DNA from: UBA7488 sp964414185
Lineage (GTDB): Bacteria > Pseudomonadota > Alphaproteobacteria > CAAHEQ01 > UBA3637
Reading direction: 5' to 3'
Assembly (NCBI GenBank): GCA_964414185.1
Contig: CAYPVK010000005.1
Span: 34,305 to 98,304 of the forward strand
DNA length: 64,000 nucleotides
This document shows positions 18,126 to 26,636 of the stretch, one piece after another (positions within the stretch are counted from its first letter, which is position 1; each line of letters opens with the position of its first letter). The position numbers and the translations under genes are program-made. The notes beneath the pieces were generated by a model. The model did not search any database, was not told the DNA's origin, and worked only from the letters and a program-made list of their open reading frames with translations.

Positions 18126-18926
18126 ATGCAAAAATTCAGTTATCATTGCCATACAACCAATTCGGACGGAAAAAATACGCCGCTTGAAATGATTGAACAG
18201 GCACAAGAGCTTGGTTTTCAATCTATCGGCATTACCGACCATTTCAGCTATCACCCCGATAATGATGACCATTCGCCGTGGGATATGTCCACCGTGAACA
18301 AAGCAATTGATTATTGGAAGCGGTGTTATGATAAAGTTCAGGAAGCCGCCGCGCAGGCGAAAATAAAAGTTTTGTTCGGATTTGAAGTCGATTTTTACAA
18401 AAGTGCGCGATGGCGCCATGATTTTGAAAAAATTTTGGCACATTGTCCCTATGATTATTTATTAACGTCAACGCATTATTTGCGAAATGCGGACGAAAGC
18501 AAACGCATATCGTTATTCCACACAAGCTCCAATGTTCAATATGATGACGAATTGTTGGACAGTTTTTGGGATACGACGGCGGCGGCGGTCCAAAGCGGTT
18601 ATTTTGCTTTTGTCGGGCATATGGATTTATTCGAACACCGCGGTATTGCCAAAAAAGCATATACGGATGAAAAGGTACGCGTGTTTGAGTTAATGCAAAA
18701 ACATCAAATCGCAACGGAATTAAATACGGGCGGCAAACGCCACGGTGCCTTGTTTTATCCCACGCGTGCCTTTTTGGAAGAAATGTTGCCCTATCACATT
18801 AAATTAATGATTAATGACGATGCGCATAATATCGGGCAAACGGGCGCTTTTTTCAATGAAGCCGAAGAATTGCTTGCACAAATCGGATATATCGACCGCA
18901 TTGATTTGGCCAATAAAATAAAATAA
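18126..18926 (+). CDS. PHP-domain phosphatase (histidinol-phosphatase-like)
   Basis: A 266-residue PHP metal-dependent phosphoesterase. The metal ligands are recognisable: YHCHTTNSDG, GITDHFSYH, FGFEVDF, LTSTHYLR, VGHMDL and NDDAHN. Family members include histidinol-phosphate phosphatase (HisK type). No other histidine gene is nearby, and this gene ends a surface-glycan operon, so a phosphosugar or phosphotyrosine substrate is equally possible. The ATG follows GGGAGAAAAGT. Confidence 0.82.
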   Translation: MQKFSYHCHTTNSDGKNTPLEMIEQAQELGFQSIGITDHFSYHPDNDDHSPWDMSTVNKAIDYWKRCYDKVQEAAAQAKIKVLFGFEVDFYKSARWRHDFEKILAHCPYDYLLTSTHYLRNADESKRISLFHTSSNVQYDDELLDSFWDTTAAAVQSGYFAFVGHMDLFEHRGIAKKAYTDEKVRVFELMQKHQIATELNTGGKRHGALFYPTRAFLEEMLPYHIKLMINDDAHNIGQTGAFFNEAEELLAQIGYIDRIDLANKIK

Positions 18927-18941
18927 GTTTTACCGAAATAT

Positions 18942-19526
18942 TTATTCTTGTTCCAATTCGTCATAAACACGGCGGATTTCTCGGATATCCTGCCACATCA
19001 ACCATTTCGGACTGCCCGGTGTACGTTGCTGGTTACGCAATAAATACGACGGGTGGAATATCGGCATCATTTTGGCGCCGTTCGGGCCGTCAAACCATTG
19101 ACCGCGAACTTTTGTAATGCCCAAATCCGTATCAACGAATGATTTTAAAGCCACTTTGCCGCACAGCAAAATAATGCGCGGTTTGATAATTTCCAATTGT
19201 GCATCCAAAAATTCACGGCAGGCGTCTTTTTCCTGCGGTGTCGGGTCGCGGTTGTCAGGCGGGCGGCATTTGATGGTATTGCAAATATAAATGTCTTTTT
19301 CGCGTGAAAAGTCGACGGATTCAAATATTTTATCCAATAATTGGCCCGCTTTCCCGATGAACGGTTTGCCTTGTTGGTCTTCATAAAAACCGGGGGCTTC
19401 CCCGATCAACATCATTTTGGCGGCCGGATTGCCGTCGGAAAAAACCGTATTTGTCCGAGAAAGAGCTAAACCGCATTTTTGGCAATGGGCGCATTTTTCG
19501 CGCCAAATTTCAAGCTCCGGAATCAT
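18942..19526 (-). CDS. Type-4 uracil-DNA glycosylase (Fe-S)
   Basis: Removes uracil from DNA. 194 residues with GEAPGFYEDQQGKPFIGKAG, the family-4 water-activating and uracil-binding motif, and the four cluster cysteines (CQKCGLAL near the start; ICNTIKC and KDACREF in the middle). The C-terminal IFHPSYLLRN completes the active site. Convergent with the glycan operon. Also related to the phage polymerase-fused type, but here free-standing. Confidence 0.93.
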   Translation of the reverse strand: MIPELEIWREKCAHCQKCGLALSRTNTVFSDGNPAAKMMLIGEAPGFYEDQQGKPFIGKAGQLLDKIFESVDFSREKDIYICNTIKCRPPDNRDPTPQEKDACREFLDAQLEIIKPRIILLCGKVALKSFVDTDLGITKVRGQWFDGPNGAKMMPIFHPSYLLRNQQRTPGSPKWLMWQDIREIRRVYDELEQE

Positions 19527-19624
19527 AGTGTTTGCCTCCTTGTTGTTCGGACGGTTTATTGTGCCTGAAATTTTATGTGTTTACAAGTTATTTTTTATGT
19601 TTTTTTGGGTACGACGGATACGAA

Positions 19625-19663
19625 AATGCCTCTTTGGGGAGATATGAAAACCAAAGAGGCATT
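19625..19663 (-). terminator. Hairpin downstream of the peroxiredoxin gene
   Basis: Perfect 13-bp inverted repeat (AATGCCTCTTTGG and its complement) with a 13-base loop, 24 bases past the peroxiredoxin stop, followed on the minus strand by TTTTCG. A likely terminator, although the T run is short. Confidence 0.55.
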
Positions 19664-19686
19664 CCCTAAGACCCTCGTTAAAGGAT

Positions 19687-20421
19687 CTAACTTGTGCGCT
19701 TATTTGTTTTTTGTTTCTTTTTTAATTTTTCATCGATTTTTTCTTTTTGCAGCGGTTCAGTCGATAAAAACCAAGCGCAAGAGGTTTGTTTGTTTTTGCC
19801 CGAACATTTATCGGCACCGTCCAATGTGGACGGATTCGGAACGATGACATCGTCGCCCGGTTGCCAATCGGCGGGTGTGGAACGGCCGAATTCGTCGGCG
19901 ACTTGCAAACTCATTAAAATCCGTTTAATCTCTTCAAAATTGCGTCCCGTTGAGGCAGGATAATACAAAATCGTTCGGATTATTCCTTTCGGGTCGATAA
20001 AGAACACGGCGCGGACGGCTTTCGTATCGCTGGAGCCCGGATGAATCATGCCGTATTTTTTGGCGATATGCATACTTAAATCGGCAATCAGCGGGAAATT
20101 GATACGCATGTTTTCCATGCCGTTAAATTTAACTTGTTTTTCAATTTCGTGCAACCAAGCGATATGGCTGGAAAGGCTGTCAACCGACAACCCGATTAAT
20201 TCGGTATTTAATGCTTTGAATTGATCGGCCAGTTTTGAAAAAGTCATGAATTCCGTCGTACAAACGGGTGTAAAATCGGCCGGATGGCTGAATAAAATGA
20301 CCCATTCTCCGATGAAATCTTTAGGAAAATCAATCATGCCCTGAGTCGTTTCGGCCGTAAAGGCAGGCGCTTTGTCGCCGATAAGCGGCAACCGGTCTTT
20401 ACTTGTGTCTGTGTTTGTCAT
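19687..20421 (-). CDS. Archaeal-type (Prx6-like) peroxiredoxin
   Basis: Thiol peroxidase, 244 residues. The peroxidatic Cys54 sits in SHPADFTPVCTTEF. Two further cysteines, Cys206 and Cys215, in DKCSGKNKQTSC match the C-terminal pair of the archaeal Prx6-type enzymes, where they resolve the sulfenate. The C-terminus ends in an unusual Lys-rich tail (KLKKKQKTNKRTS). Such enzymes are frequent in anaerobes and archaea. A candidate promoter lies upstream and a hairpin downstream, so it is monocistronic. Confidence 0.92.
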   Translation of the reverse strand: MTNTDTSKDRLPLIGDKAPAFTAETTQGMIDFPKDFIGEWVILFSHPADFTPVCTTEFMTFSKLADQFKALNTELIGLSVDSLSSHIAWLHEIEKQVKFNGMENMRINFPLIADLSMHIAKKYGMIHPGSSDTKAVRAVFFIDPKGIIRTILYYPASTGRNFEEIKRILMSLQVADEFGRSTPADWQPGDDVIVPNPSTLDGADKCSGKNKQTSCAWFLSTEPLQKEKIDEKLKKKQKTNKRTS

Positions 20422-20460
20422 TATGATTTTCTCCCCCTAAAAATCTGAACTTTCTATGAG

Positions 20461-20489
20461 CACATAGGCATAAATTTTTTAAAATTCAA
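20461..20489 (-). promoter_or_regulatory. Promoter of the peroxiredoxin gene
   Basis: Minus strand -35 TTGAAT (20484-20489), 17-base spacer, -10 TATGTG (20461-20466). Confidence 0.45.
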
Positions 20490-20527
20490 GAGGCATTTTG
20501 ACAATTGTTAAAAAATATTTATCCCCC

Positions 20528-20555
20528 TTGATTTTAAGCCGAAATATGGTAGTAT
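20528..20555 (+). promoter_or_regulatory. Promoter of the OmpA-like lipoprotein gene
   Basis: TTGATT (20528-20533), 16-base spacer, TAGTAT (20550-20555), about 60 bases upstream of the start codon. Confidence 0.55.
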
Positions 20556-20615
20556 GTTTTACAAATTTATTGAAAGCCTTAGGGCAGAAACCGTTAAAAA
20601 GGAAAAGGAGGAAAA

Positions 20616-21254
20616 ATGCGTAAAATTTTATTGACATTGGTATTGGCATCGTTGTTGACCGCTTGTGCAACCGACCCGTATACGGGCGAAAGCAAAGTAT
20701 CCAAGACCGCTTGGGGAACGGGTATCGGTGCGGCCGCCGGTGCGGGAATCGGCGCTTTGGCGGGCGGTAAAAAAGGCGCTTTAATCGGCGCCGGCGCCGG
20801 TGCTTTGGTCGGTGTCGGGGGTGGTGCCTATATGGACATTCAAGCGCGCAAATTGCGTGAAGAATTGCAAGGCACCGGCGTACAGGTAGCACAGGAAGGC
20901 GGCCGCGTTTATTTGATTATGCCGGGCAATGTAACGTTTGATACAAACCAAGCGACCATTCGTCCCGGGTTTCAACCGGTTTTAAATTCCGTTGCTAAGG
21001 TTATTAACGAATACGACAAAACAATGGTGGAAATCATCGGGTATACCGATTCGACGGGCAGTGCCGCTACCAATAATGCATTATCGTTGCGCCGCGCCAA
21101 TGCCGTTTCGAATTATTTGCGCTTGCAAGGCGTTGACGGCAACCGTATCGTAACGGATGGGTTGGGTTCTCAAAATCCGATTGCTTCCAATGCAACGGCC
21201 GCCGGGCGCGAACAAAACAGACGAGTGGAAATTACGTTAATTAACCGTCAATAA
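20616..21254 (+). CDS. OmpA-family lipoprotein with glycine zipper (YfiB/YiaD-like)
   Basis: Outer-membrane lipoprotein, 212 residues: a signal ending LTAC, a glycine-zipper segment (GIGAAAGAGIGALAGG and AGAGALVGVGGGAY), then an OmpA C-terminal peptidoglycan-binding domain with VTFDTNQATIRPGF, IIGYTDSTGSAATNNALS, LRRANAVSNYL and EQNRRVEITL. Tethers the outer membrane to the wall. AAGGAGG ribosome site. Confidence 0.92.
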   Translation: MRKILLTLVLASLLTACATDPYTGESKVSKTAWGTGIGAAAGAGIGALAGGKKGALIGAGAGALVGVGGGAYMDIQARKLREELQGTGVQVAQEGGRVYLIMPGNVTFDTNQATIRPGFQPVLNSVAKVINEYDKTMVEIIGYTDSTGSAATNNALSLRRANAVSNYLRLQGVDGNRIVTDGLGSQNPIASNATAAGREQNRRVEITLINRQ

Positions 21255-21357
21255 TCAAGGCGTTAATTGTCGGGAAAGCTTGCTTGGGGAAACGGGCAGG
21301 TTTTTTTTATCCGATTATGTATAAAGGCATTGACAGCGGTTTAAAAGGAAAACAAAC

Positions 21358-22332
21358 ATGGAAAAGAAAATAAACATCGGCGTTATCGGGTACGGCACGG
21401 TCGGGCGCGGTACCGTCCAAACGTTAATCGGAAATGCCGAAGAAATCAAACGCAAAACAAAAATAAATGCGGTTGTCGCGGGTGTAGCCGATACGCAGAT
21501 TGCGGATAAAAATGATTTGTATCTGGAACGGGTGCCGATAAAAACCGTTGATGCGGACGAATTAATCGAAAATCCCGATATCGACGTCGTTGTTGAACTT
21601 ATCGGCGGTACGGGCGCGGCGTTTGATATTATTTTAAAAGCTTTAAAAAACGGCAAACATGTCGTTACGGCCAATAAAGCTTTGTTGGCAACGCGCGGCA
21701 AAGAATTGATTGCGGCGGCGGTACAATCGCACCGCCGTTTGATGTTTGAAGCCGGCGTGGGCGGCGGTATTCCGGTTTTAAGCGTTTTGCAAAATGATTT
21801 AACGGCCAATAAGATTTTAAAAATCGAAGGCATTGTCAACGGTACATGCAACTACATTTTAACGCGGATGGAACAAGAAAAGTTGCCCTTTGAAACGATT
21901 TTGGCTGATGCCCAGAAGTTGGGTTATGCCGAAGCGGATCCGAGCGGCGACGTCGAAGGGTACGACAGTGTTTATAAAATGATTATTTTGGCGTATTTGG
22001 CGTATGGCAAATGGGTGGATGTCAAAGACGTTACACGTGTCGGTATCACGAAAATCGATTTGGCTCAGATTGAAGCGGCCCATTTGGCGGGCAAGCGTAT
22101 TAAATTAATCGGAACGGTTGAAAAGCAAGGTAATGATATTTTTGTTGCCGTTAAACCGACGGCTGTTGAAATCGGCACGCAGCTTGCGGCTGTCAGTGGC
22201 GTTTTCAACGGCATTCAAATTACGGGCGATAAGGTCGGCCCGTTGTTTTTGCAAGGCCAAGGCGCGGGGTCTTTGGCAACCGCCAGTGCGGTTTGTGCCG
22301 ATATTTTAAAAATTGCGGGTGCGGCCGAATAG
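21358..22332 (+). CDS. hom: Homoserine dehydrogenase, short form without ACT domain
   Basis: NAD(P)H-dependent reduction of aspartate semialdehyde to homoserine (threonine and methionine pathway). 324 residues: Rossmann motif GVIGYGTVGRGTVQ, VTANKALLA, then EGIVNGTCNYILTRM and GYAEADPSGDVEGYDS, with the catalytic Lys in the following conserved region. The protein ends after QGQGAGSLATASAV; the C-terminal ACT domain found in most bacterial enzymes (about 430 residues) is absent, and no remnant lies before the convergent tesA gene. A weak hairpin near 22354-22385 may end the transcript. Confidence 0.93.
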   Translation: MEKKINIGVIGYGTVGRGTVQTLIGNAEEIKRKTKINAVVAGVADTQIADKNDLYLERVPIKTVDADELIENPDIDVVVELIGGTGAAFDIILKALKNGKHVVTANKALLATRGKELIAAAVQSHRRLMFEAGVGGGIPVLSVLQNDLTANKILKIEGIVNGTCNYILTRMEQEKLPFETILADAQKLGYAEADPSGDVEGYDSVYKMIILAYLAYGKWVDVKDVTRVGITKIDLAQIEAAHLAGKRIKLIGTVEKQGNDIFVAVKPTAVEIGTQLAAVSGVFNGIQITGDKVGPLFLQGQGAGSLATASAVCADILKIAGAAE

Positions 22333-22418
22333 AGTTATGTAATCTTGCAAGAAAAAAAAGGCGCCGTTTAAACGTCCTTTATTTCATTTGTTAAAGTTTA
22401 TTTATTGTTGACGGTTGA

Positions 22419-23078
22419 TTATGGCCGATAAATTTTGTCAATGAACTTTTGAACGGTCGGCAATATTTTTTGAACCATGATGTCAACGCCTTTCGCACTC
22501 GGGTGAATGTGGTCTGCCAATACGTTTTTGTTAGGCATTTGCAATGTTATCAACGAAGTCCCTTTAAAAACGCCGTCCATGAAAAACGGATAAAAAACCA
22601 GGTTATGTTTTTGGGCCAAATCCGCATACATTTTTTTGAATTGTTGTTGATACGGGGCGGGTTTAATCAGCGGTGCCTGCATGCCGACCAACAAAACGGG
22701 AATATCATAATTTTGAAACGTTTGAATCAGCTGTTCCAAATTGCCGTTAATCGTTTCGATCGGTTCGTCGCGCAAAGCGTCATTAATGCCCAGTTCCAAA
22801 ATGACCGCATCGGGTTTTTGAGCCAAAGCTGTTGAAAGTTTTTGAACGCCGCCCGCCGTTGTTTCGCCCGAACGGCTGAAGTTGATGACAGTAAGGTTGT
22901 TATAGCCTTTGCTTTTTAGCGCCTTGCCCAATTTTGAATAAAATGAATCCATCGCGTTTAAACCGTAACCGGCACTTAAAGAATCCCCCATAACCATCAG
23001 GTTAAACGGTTTGGCTGCCGCTGTCAGCGAAACGGCGTTTATGAAAGCGGCACATATCAAAATCCATAAATAATGCAT
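22419..23078 (-). CDS. tesA: Periplasmic SGNH esterase, TesA-type
   Basis: Arylesterase/lysophospholipase of the GDSL (SGNH) family. 219 residues with a signal peptide (ICAAFINAVSLTAAAKP). Block I is VMGDSLSAGYGL (nucleophile Ser), block II SGETTAGG, block III LGINDAL, block V ADHIHPS with the catalytic Asp and His. Length and order match TesA/acyl-CoA thioesterase I. Own transcript, convergent with hom. Confidence 0.92.
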   Translation of the reverse strand: MHYLWILICAAFINAVSLTAAAKPFNLMVMGDSLSAGYGLNAMDSFYSKLGKALKSKGYNNLTVINFSRSGETTAGGVQKLSTALAQKPDAVILELGINDALRDEPIETINGNLEQLIQTFQNYDIPVLLVGMQAPLIKPAPYQQQFKKMYADLAQKHNLVFYPFFMDGVFKGTSLITLQMPNKNVLADHIHPSAKGVDIMVQKILPTVQKFIDKIYRP

Positions 23079-23151
23079 ATTTTCCTCCTTATCATATTTT
23101 TAACTATATATATTTTTGCCGATTGGTACAAGTATCGAATAGAAATGCCGT

Positions 23152-23183
23152 AAAAAAACGCCGACGATTCTAAATCATCGGCG
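23152..23183 (-). terminator. Terminator after the macA-macB-tolC operon
   Basis: On the minus strand CGCCGATGAT, short loop, ATCGTCGGCG (one mismatch) followed by seven T. It lies about 100 bases past the tolC-like stop. Confidence 0.7.
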
Positions 23184-23282
23184 AGAAAAAAAATAAAACA
23201 ACGCATACCTTTGATTTATTTTTTATCATTTCGGTCGAACGGAAAAACATTTCGGCATAACATACCGATTTTGTTCGCCTGA

Positions 23283-24680
23283 TTAAGCGATTTTTTTATA
23301 TTTGCCCGCGGTGGATTTATAAATGTAATTTTCGTATTTGATAATTTGATACTTTTGCGCGACCAATTCTTGACGCATTGTATTTTCTTTGTTAATGGCT
23401 TCAAGCAAATCTTTAAATTCCGCTTTGCCGTTATCATAACGGATTTGGTAGTATTTGGTAATTTTAACCGCGTTTTTGTAATTCGCTTCAAGGTTTTTGA
23501 AAATTTCCAAAGATTTTTCATAAGCGTAATAATAATAAGCCGTTTCATTTAACGCTTGGTTCAGCGTATCATTAAATTCAATCAACGTTATTTCATAATC
23601 CGCTTTGGAAATTTTAATGTTGTTTTTGATTCGGTTGTAATCCAAAAACGGCAAATCAACACCGACCGAACCGAACACAATCGGGAAATCAAACGTGCTG
23701 CGCGCTTTGTCGGAACTTGAACTGATGGCACCTTGTAATGATACGGTCGGATAGTAATTTTTTTCTTGCGCATTTAAATTTTTAAACGCTTTTTCCAAAC
23801 GGTATTGTGCGGCCATCAAATCCGGACGATTTGCCAAAACCGATAACGGTACATTCATATCAACCGACAATATTTTTTGATTGATTAGATTTTCATATTT
23901 CAAATCCAATGTGTCATCGGGTCCGGCGGCAACAATATTTTTTAAACTTTGCTCTGTTTCTTTAAACGTTGTCGTTAACGTCAATAATTTGTTTTTTTCG
24001 CTGAGCAAACTTTGGCGTGCTTGTGCCACTTCCAAATTGTCGACTTTGCCGCTTTTATATTTTTGTTCGGTAATTTTTAATGTATCTTGATAAGATTTAA
24101 TATTTCGTTCGGCAAGTTTGATTGCGTTGTTTAAATAGGTCAGGTTGAAATATAAATCTATCGTCGAATTAATTAACGACAATTTTGCGCTTTGGCGATC
24201 CAAAAAAGTAGCTTGGTATTCAAATTCCTGAGCCGTTCGGGCATCTCTGATTTTGCCGTATAAATCCGCTTCGTAATTTAATGCAAATTCGCCCGAAAAA
24301 TTAGTTTTGGATTCGTGCCCTTTATTGAGCCCTTTTTGACCCGAAGTACCCAATGAACCGCTGAGCGTCGGAAATAAATCGCTGGTTGTTAAACTTAAAC
24401 GAGCCAATTCTTTTTCAATATTGATTGCCGCCTTTAAATAATCCGGATTATTGGTTAAAGCTTTATCAACCAAAGCGGATAATTCGGGGTTGTCGTATCC
24501 TTGCCACCATGTTTCGTCAACACTGTAAGATTCACGTACTTCGGACGTATAATTTAATTTTTGCGCTATGTCCGGTTCGGTATAGGGCGTAACGGTGCAT
24601 GCAGCCGTTAAAACCAGGCAAATGCTTAGAGCCGAACCCAAAAGTTTTTGTTTTATTTGAAAGGTGTTGTGTCGCGTCAT
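23283..24680 (-). CDS. Outer membrane efflux lipoprotein (TolC/NodT family)
   Basis: Outer-membrane channel of a tripartite exporter. 465 residues with a lipoprotein-type signal ending TAACT; VDETWWQGYDNPELSALVDK is the typical NodT start, and two long helical repeats follow (ARLSLTTSDLFPTLSGS and LAEKNYYPTVSLQGAISSS regions). Translated 12 bases after macB, so it is the dedicated partner of the MacAB pump. NodT-type channels usually pair with RND pumps, but here the partner is MacB. Confidence 0.9.
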   Translation of the reverse strand: MTRHNTFQIKQKLLGSALSICLVLTAACTVTPYTEPDIAQKLNYTSEVRESYSVDETWWQGYDNPELSALVDKALTNNPDYLKAAINIEKELARLSLTTSDLFPTLSGSLGTSGQKGLNKGHESKTNFSGEFALNYEADLYGKIRDARTAQEFEYQATFLDRQSAKLSLINSTIDLYFNLTYLNNAIKLAERNIKSYQDTLKITEQKYKSGKVDNLEVAQARQSLLSEKNKLLTLTTTFKETEQSLKNIVAAGPDDTLDLKYENLINQKILSVDMNVPLSVLANRPDLMAAQYRLEKAFKNLNAQEKNYYPTVSLQGAISSSSDKARSTFDFPIVFGSVGVDLPFLDYNRIKNNIKISKADYEITLIEFNDTLNQALNETAYYYYAYEKSLEIFKNLEANYKNAVKITKYYQIRYDNGKAEFKDLLEAINKENTMRQELVAQKYQIIKYENYIYKSTAGKYKKIA

Positions 24681-24692
24681 TTTATTATCCTA

Positions 24693-26633
24693 TCATTCAC
24701 TCGCTAAAGCATCTATGGGGTTTAAATTGGAAGCGTTTTTGGCCGGCATGTATCCGAAAATAATGCCGATGGCACTTGAACAAACCAATGCAAAAACCAT
24801 TGACGATGTGGAAAAATCCATACCGAAACTTTCCGAAAAGGTATTGAACGCCCATCCGATTAATAATGACAATCCCACGCCGAAAGCGCCGCCGACAATA
24901 CAAATTAAAACAGCTTCAATTAAAAATTGTTGCAAAATATCCGCTTGTTTCGCACCGATTGCCATGCGGATGCCGATTTCTTTCGTGCGTTCGGTTACCG
25001 ATACCAACATGATGTTCATCACGCCGATACCGCCGACAATCAACGAAATAACGGCAATCGAAGCAATCAACAACCGCATGGTATTGGTTGTGCTTTCGAT
25101 TGTTTGTTTAATGCTGTCGGTATTAATCATAAAGAAATCTTTTTTGCCGTGCAATGATGTTAAAATGTGTTCAATGCTTTCTTCGGCCACTTGCGAATTA
25201 ATAAAGTCGGACACTTTTACCGTTATGGAATTGATGTCGTCATTCCCGTTGATTTTATACATAGCCGTCGTATAAGGCGTCCATATGTTCATTGTTTCGC
25301 TCATAGGCCCGGAATTGTTGTCTTTTTCGGTAATGCCGATGACTTTCAACGGTTTTTTGTTGATGATAATTATTTCGCCGACAGGATTCGGATTGTCGGG
25401 AAAAATTTCATTTAATGTATTATCGTCGATAACGGCAACCGATGCCATTTGATTCACTTCATCTTTCGTGAAAATTCGGCCTTGGGCTATCTTGCGTCCT
25501 TTTACTTCAAAGTACGATTCGCCGACGCCGCGCAAGGACGCCGTTGCGGAAAGGTTCCCGTAAACCAACGTGCCGCTTGCCGATACGTTCGGTGTCGAAT
25601 TGTCAATAAACCCTTGTTTGGCCAAATAATTCGAATCGCTGACCTTCAATGTTTTGACTTTGCCCGACCGCATGTCGCCGAAACCGGTCCCCGGCATAAT
25701 GTCAATCGTGTTTGTTCCCATTTGATTGATGCGTTCCATGATTTTGGCTTGGCTTGCATTGCCGAGCGCCACGACGCATACCACTGACGCAATGCCGATA
25801 ATGATACCCAACATTGTCAATAAAGAACGCATTTTGTTGGCTAAGATTGCATGCATGGACATGTTAAGTGATTCGAAAAATCCGTCTTTAAGCGCTTCAA
25901 ATTTGTGTTTTTGAATTTTATTGATTTTATCCTTTAATTCCGAAAATTTGTTTGCTTTGCGTTCATCCTTGACGATTTGCCCGTCTTTGATTTCGATGAT
26001 TCGGCTGGCTTGGGACGCAATGGAAGTATCATGCGTAACAAGGATAATCGTATGGCCTTGTTCATGCAAACTTTTAATGATTTCCATGACCATTTTTCCG
26101 CTTTGAGAATCAAGTGCGCCCGTCGGTTCGTCCGCCAAAATGATTTCGCCGCCGTTCATCAATGCTCTTGCAATGCTGACGCGTTGTTGTTGGCCGCCGG
26201 ACAGTTCGTTGGGGCGGTTATTTAATTTGTCACCCATATTTAATTTTTTCAAAAGCTCAATGGCGCGTTTTGTTCTGTCTTGCGCGCTTAAGCCCAAATA
26301 AATGGCGGGCAGAGCGGTATTGTCGGTCGCTTTTAAAGATGATAATAAATTATAGCGTTGGAAAATAAAACCGAATGTTTTGCAACGTAAATCCGCCAAT
26401 TGGTCTTTGTTCATTTTGCCCGCTTCGACACCGTTGATTTTGTACGAACCGGTTGTCGGCACGTCCAAGCATCCGATAATGTTCATCATTGTGGATTTGC
26501 CCGAACCCGATTGCCCGATAATGGCAACAAAATCGCCCTTTTCAATGCTTAAATCAATGTCTTTCAGCACATGTACGCGATTTGCGCCGCTCCCGAAAAA
26601 TTTATTGATTTTTTTCAGTTCAATAATGTTCAT
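24693..26633 (-). CDS. macB: MacB-type ABC exporter
   Basis: Fusion of an N-terminal ATPase and a C-terminal four-helix membrane domain, 646 residues. Walker A IIGQSGSGKSTMMNI, Q-loop FIFQRYNLL, signature LSGGQQQRVSIARAL, Walker B ILADEPTGALDS, H-loop LVTHD. After residue 250 come one membrane helix (MLGIIIGIASVVCVVAL), a large periplasmic domain, and three helices including GGIGVMNIMLVSVTERTKEI, the MacB/FtsX signature. Exports macrolides, peptides or lipoproteins in known systems. Confidence 0.95.
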   Translation of the reverse strand: MNIIELKKINKFFGSGANRVHVLKDIDLSIEKGDFVAIIGQSGSGKSTMMNIIGCLDVPTTGSYKINGVEAGKMNKDQLADLRCKTFGFIFQRYNLLSSLKATDNTALPAIYLGLSAQDRTKRAIELLKKLNMGDKLNNRPNELSGGQQQRVSIARALMNGGEIILADEPTGALDSQSGKMVMEIIKSLHEQGHTIILVTHDTSIASQASRIIEIKDGQIVKDERKANKFSELKDKINKIQKHKFEALKDGFFESLNMSMHAILANKMRSLLTMLGIIIGIASVVCVVALGNASQAKIMERINQMGTNTIDIMPGTGFGDMRSGKVKTLKVSDSNYLAKQGFIDNSTPNVSASGTLVYGNLSATASLRGVGESYFEVKGRKIAQGRIFTKDEVNQMASVAVIDDNTLNEIFPDNPNPVGEIIIINKKPLKVIGITEKDNNSGPMSETMNIWTPYTTAMYKINGNDDINSITVKVSDFINSQVAEESIEHILTSLHGKKDFFMINTDSIKQTIESTTNTMRLLIASIAVISLIVGGIGVMNIMLVSVTERTKEIGIRMAIGAKQADILQQFLIEAVLICIVGGAFGVGLSLLIGWAFNTFSESFGMDFSTSSMVFALVCSSAIGIIFGYMPAKNASNLNPIDALASE

Positions 26634-26636
26634 GTG

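Noticed and set aside
22354..22385. Terminator between hom and tesA
   Set aside because: Arms AAAGG/CCTTT are short and the centre is a self-complementary GTTTAAAC without loop; too weak to list as a feature.
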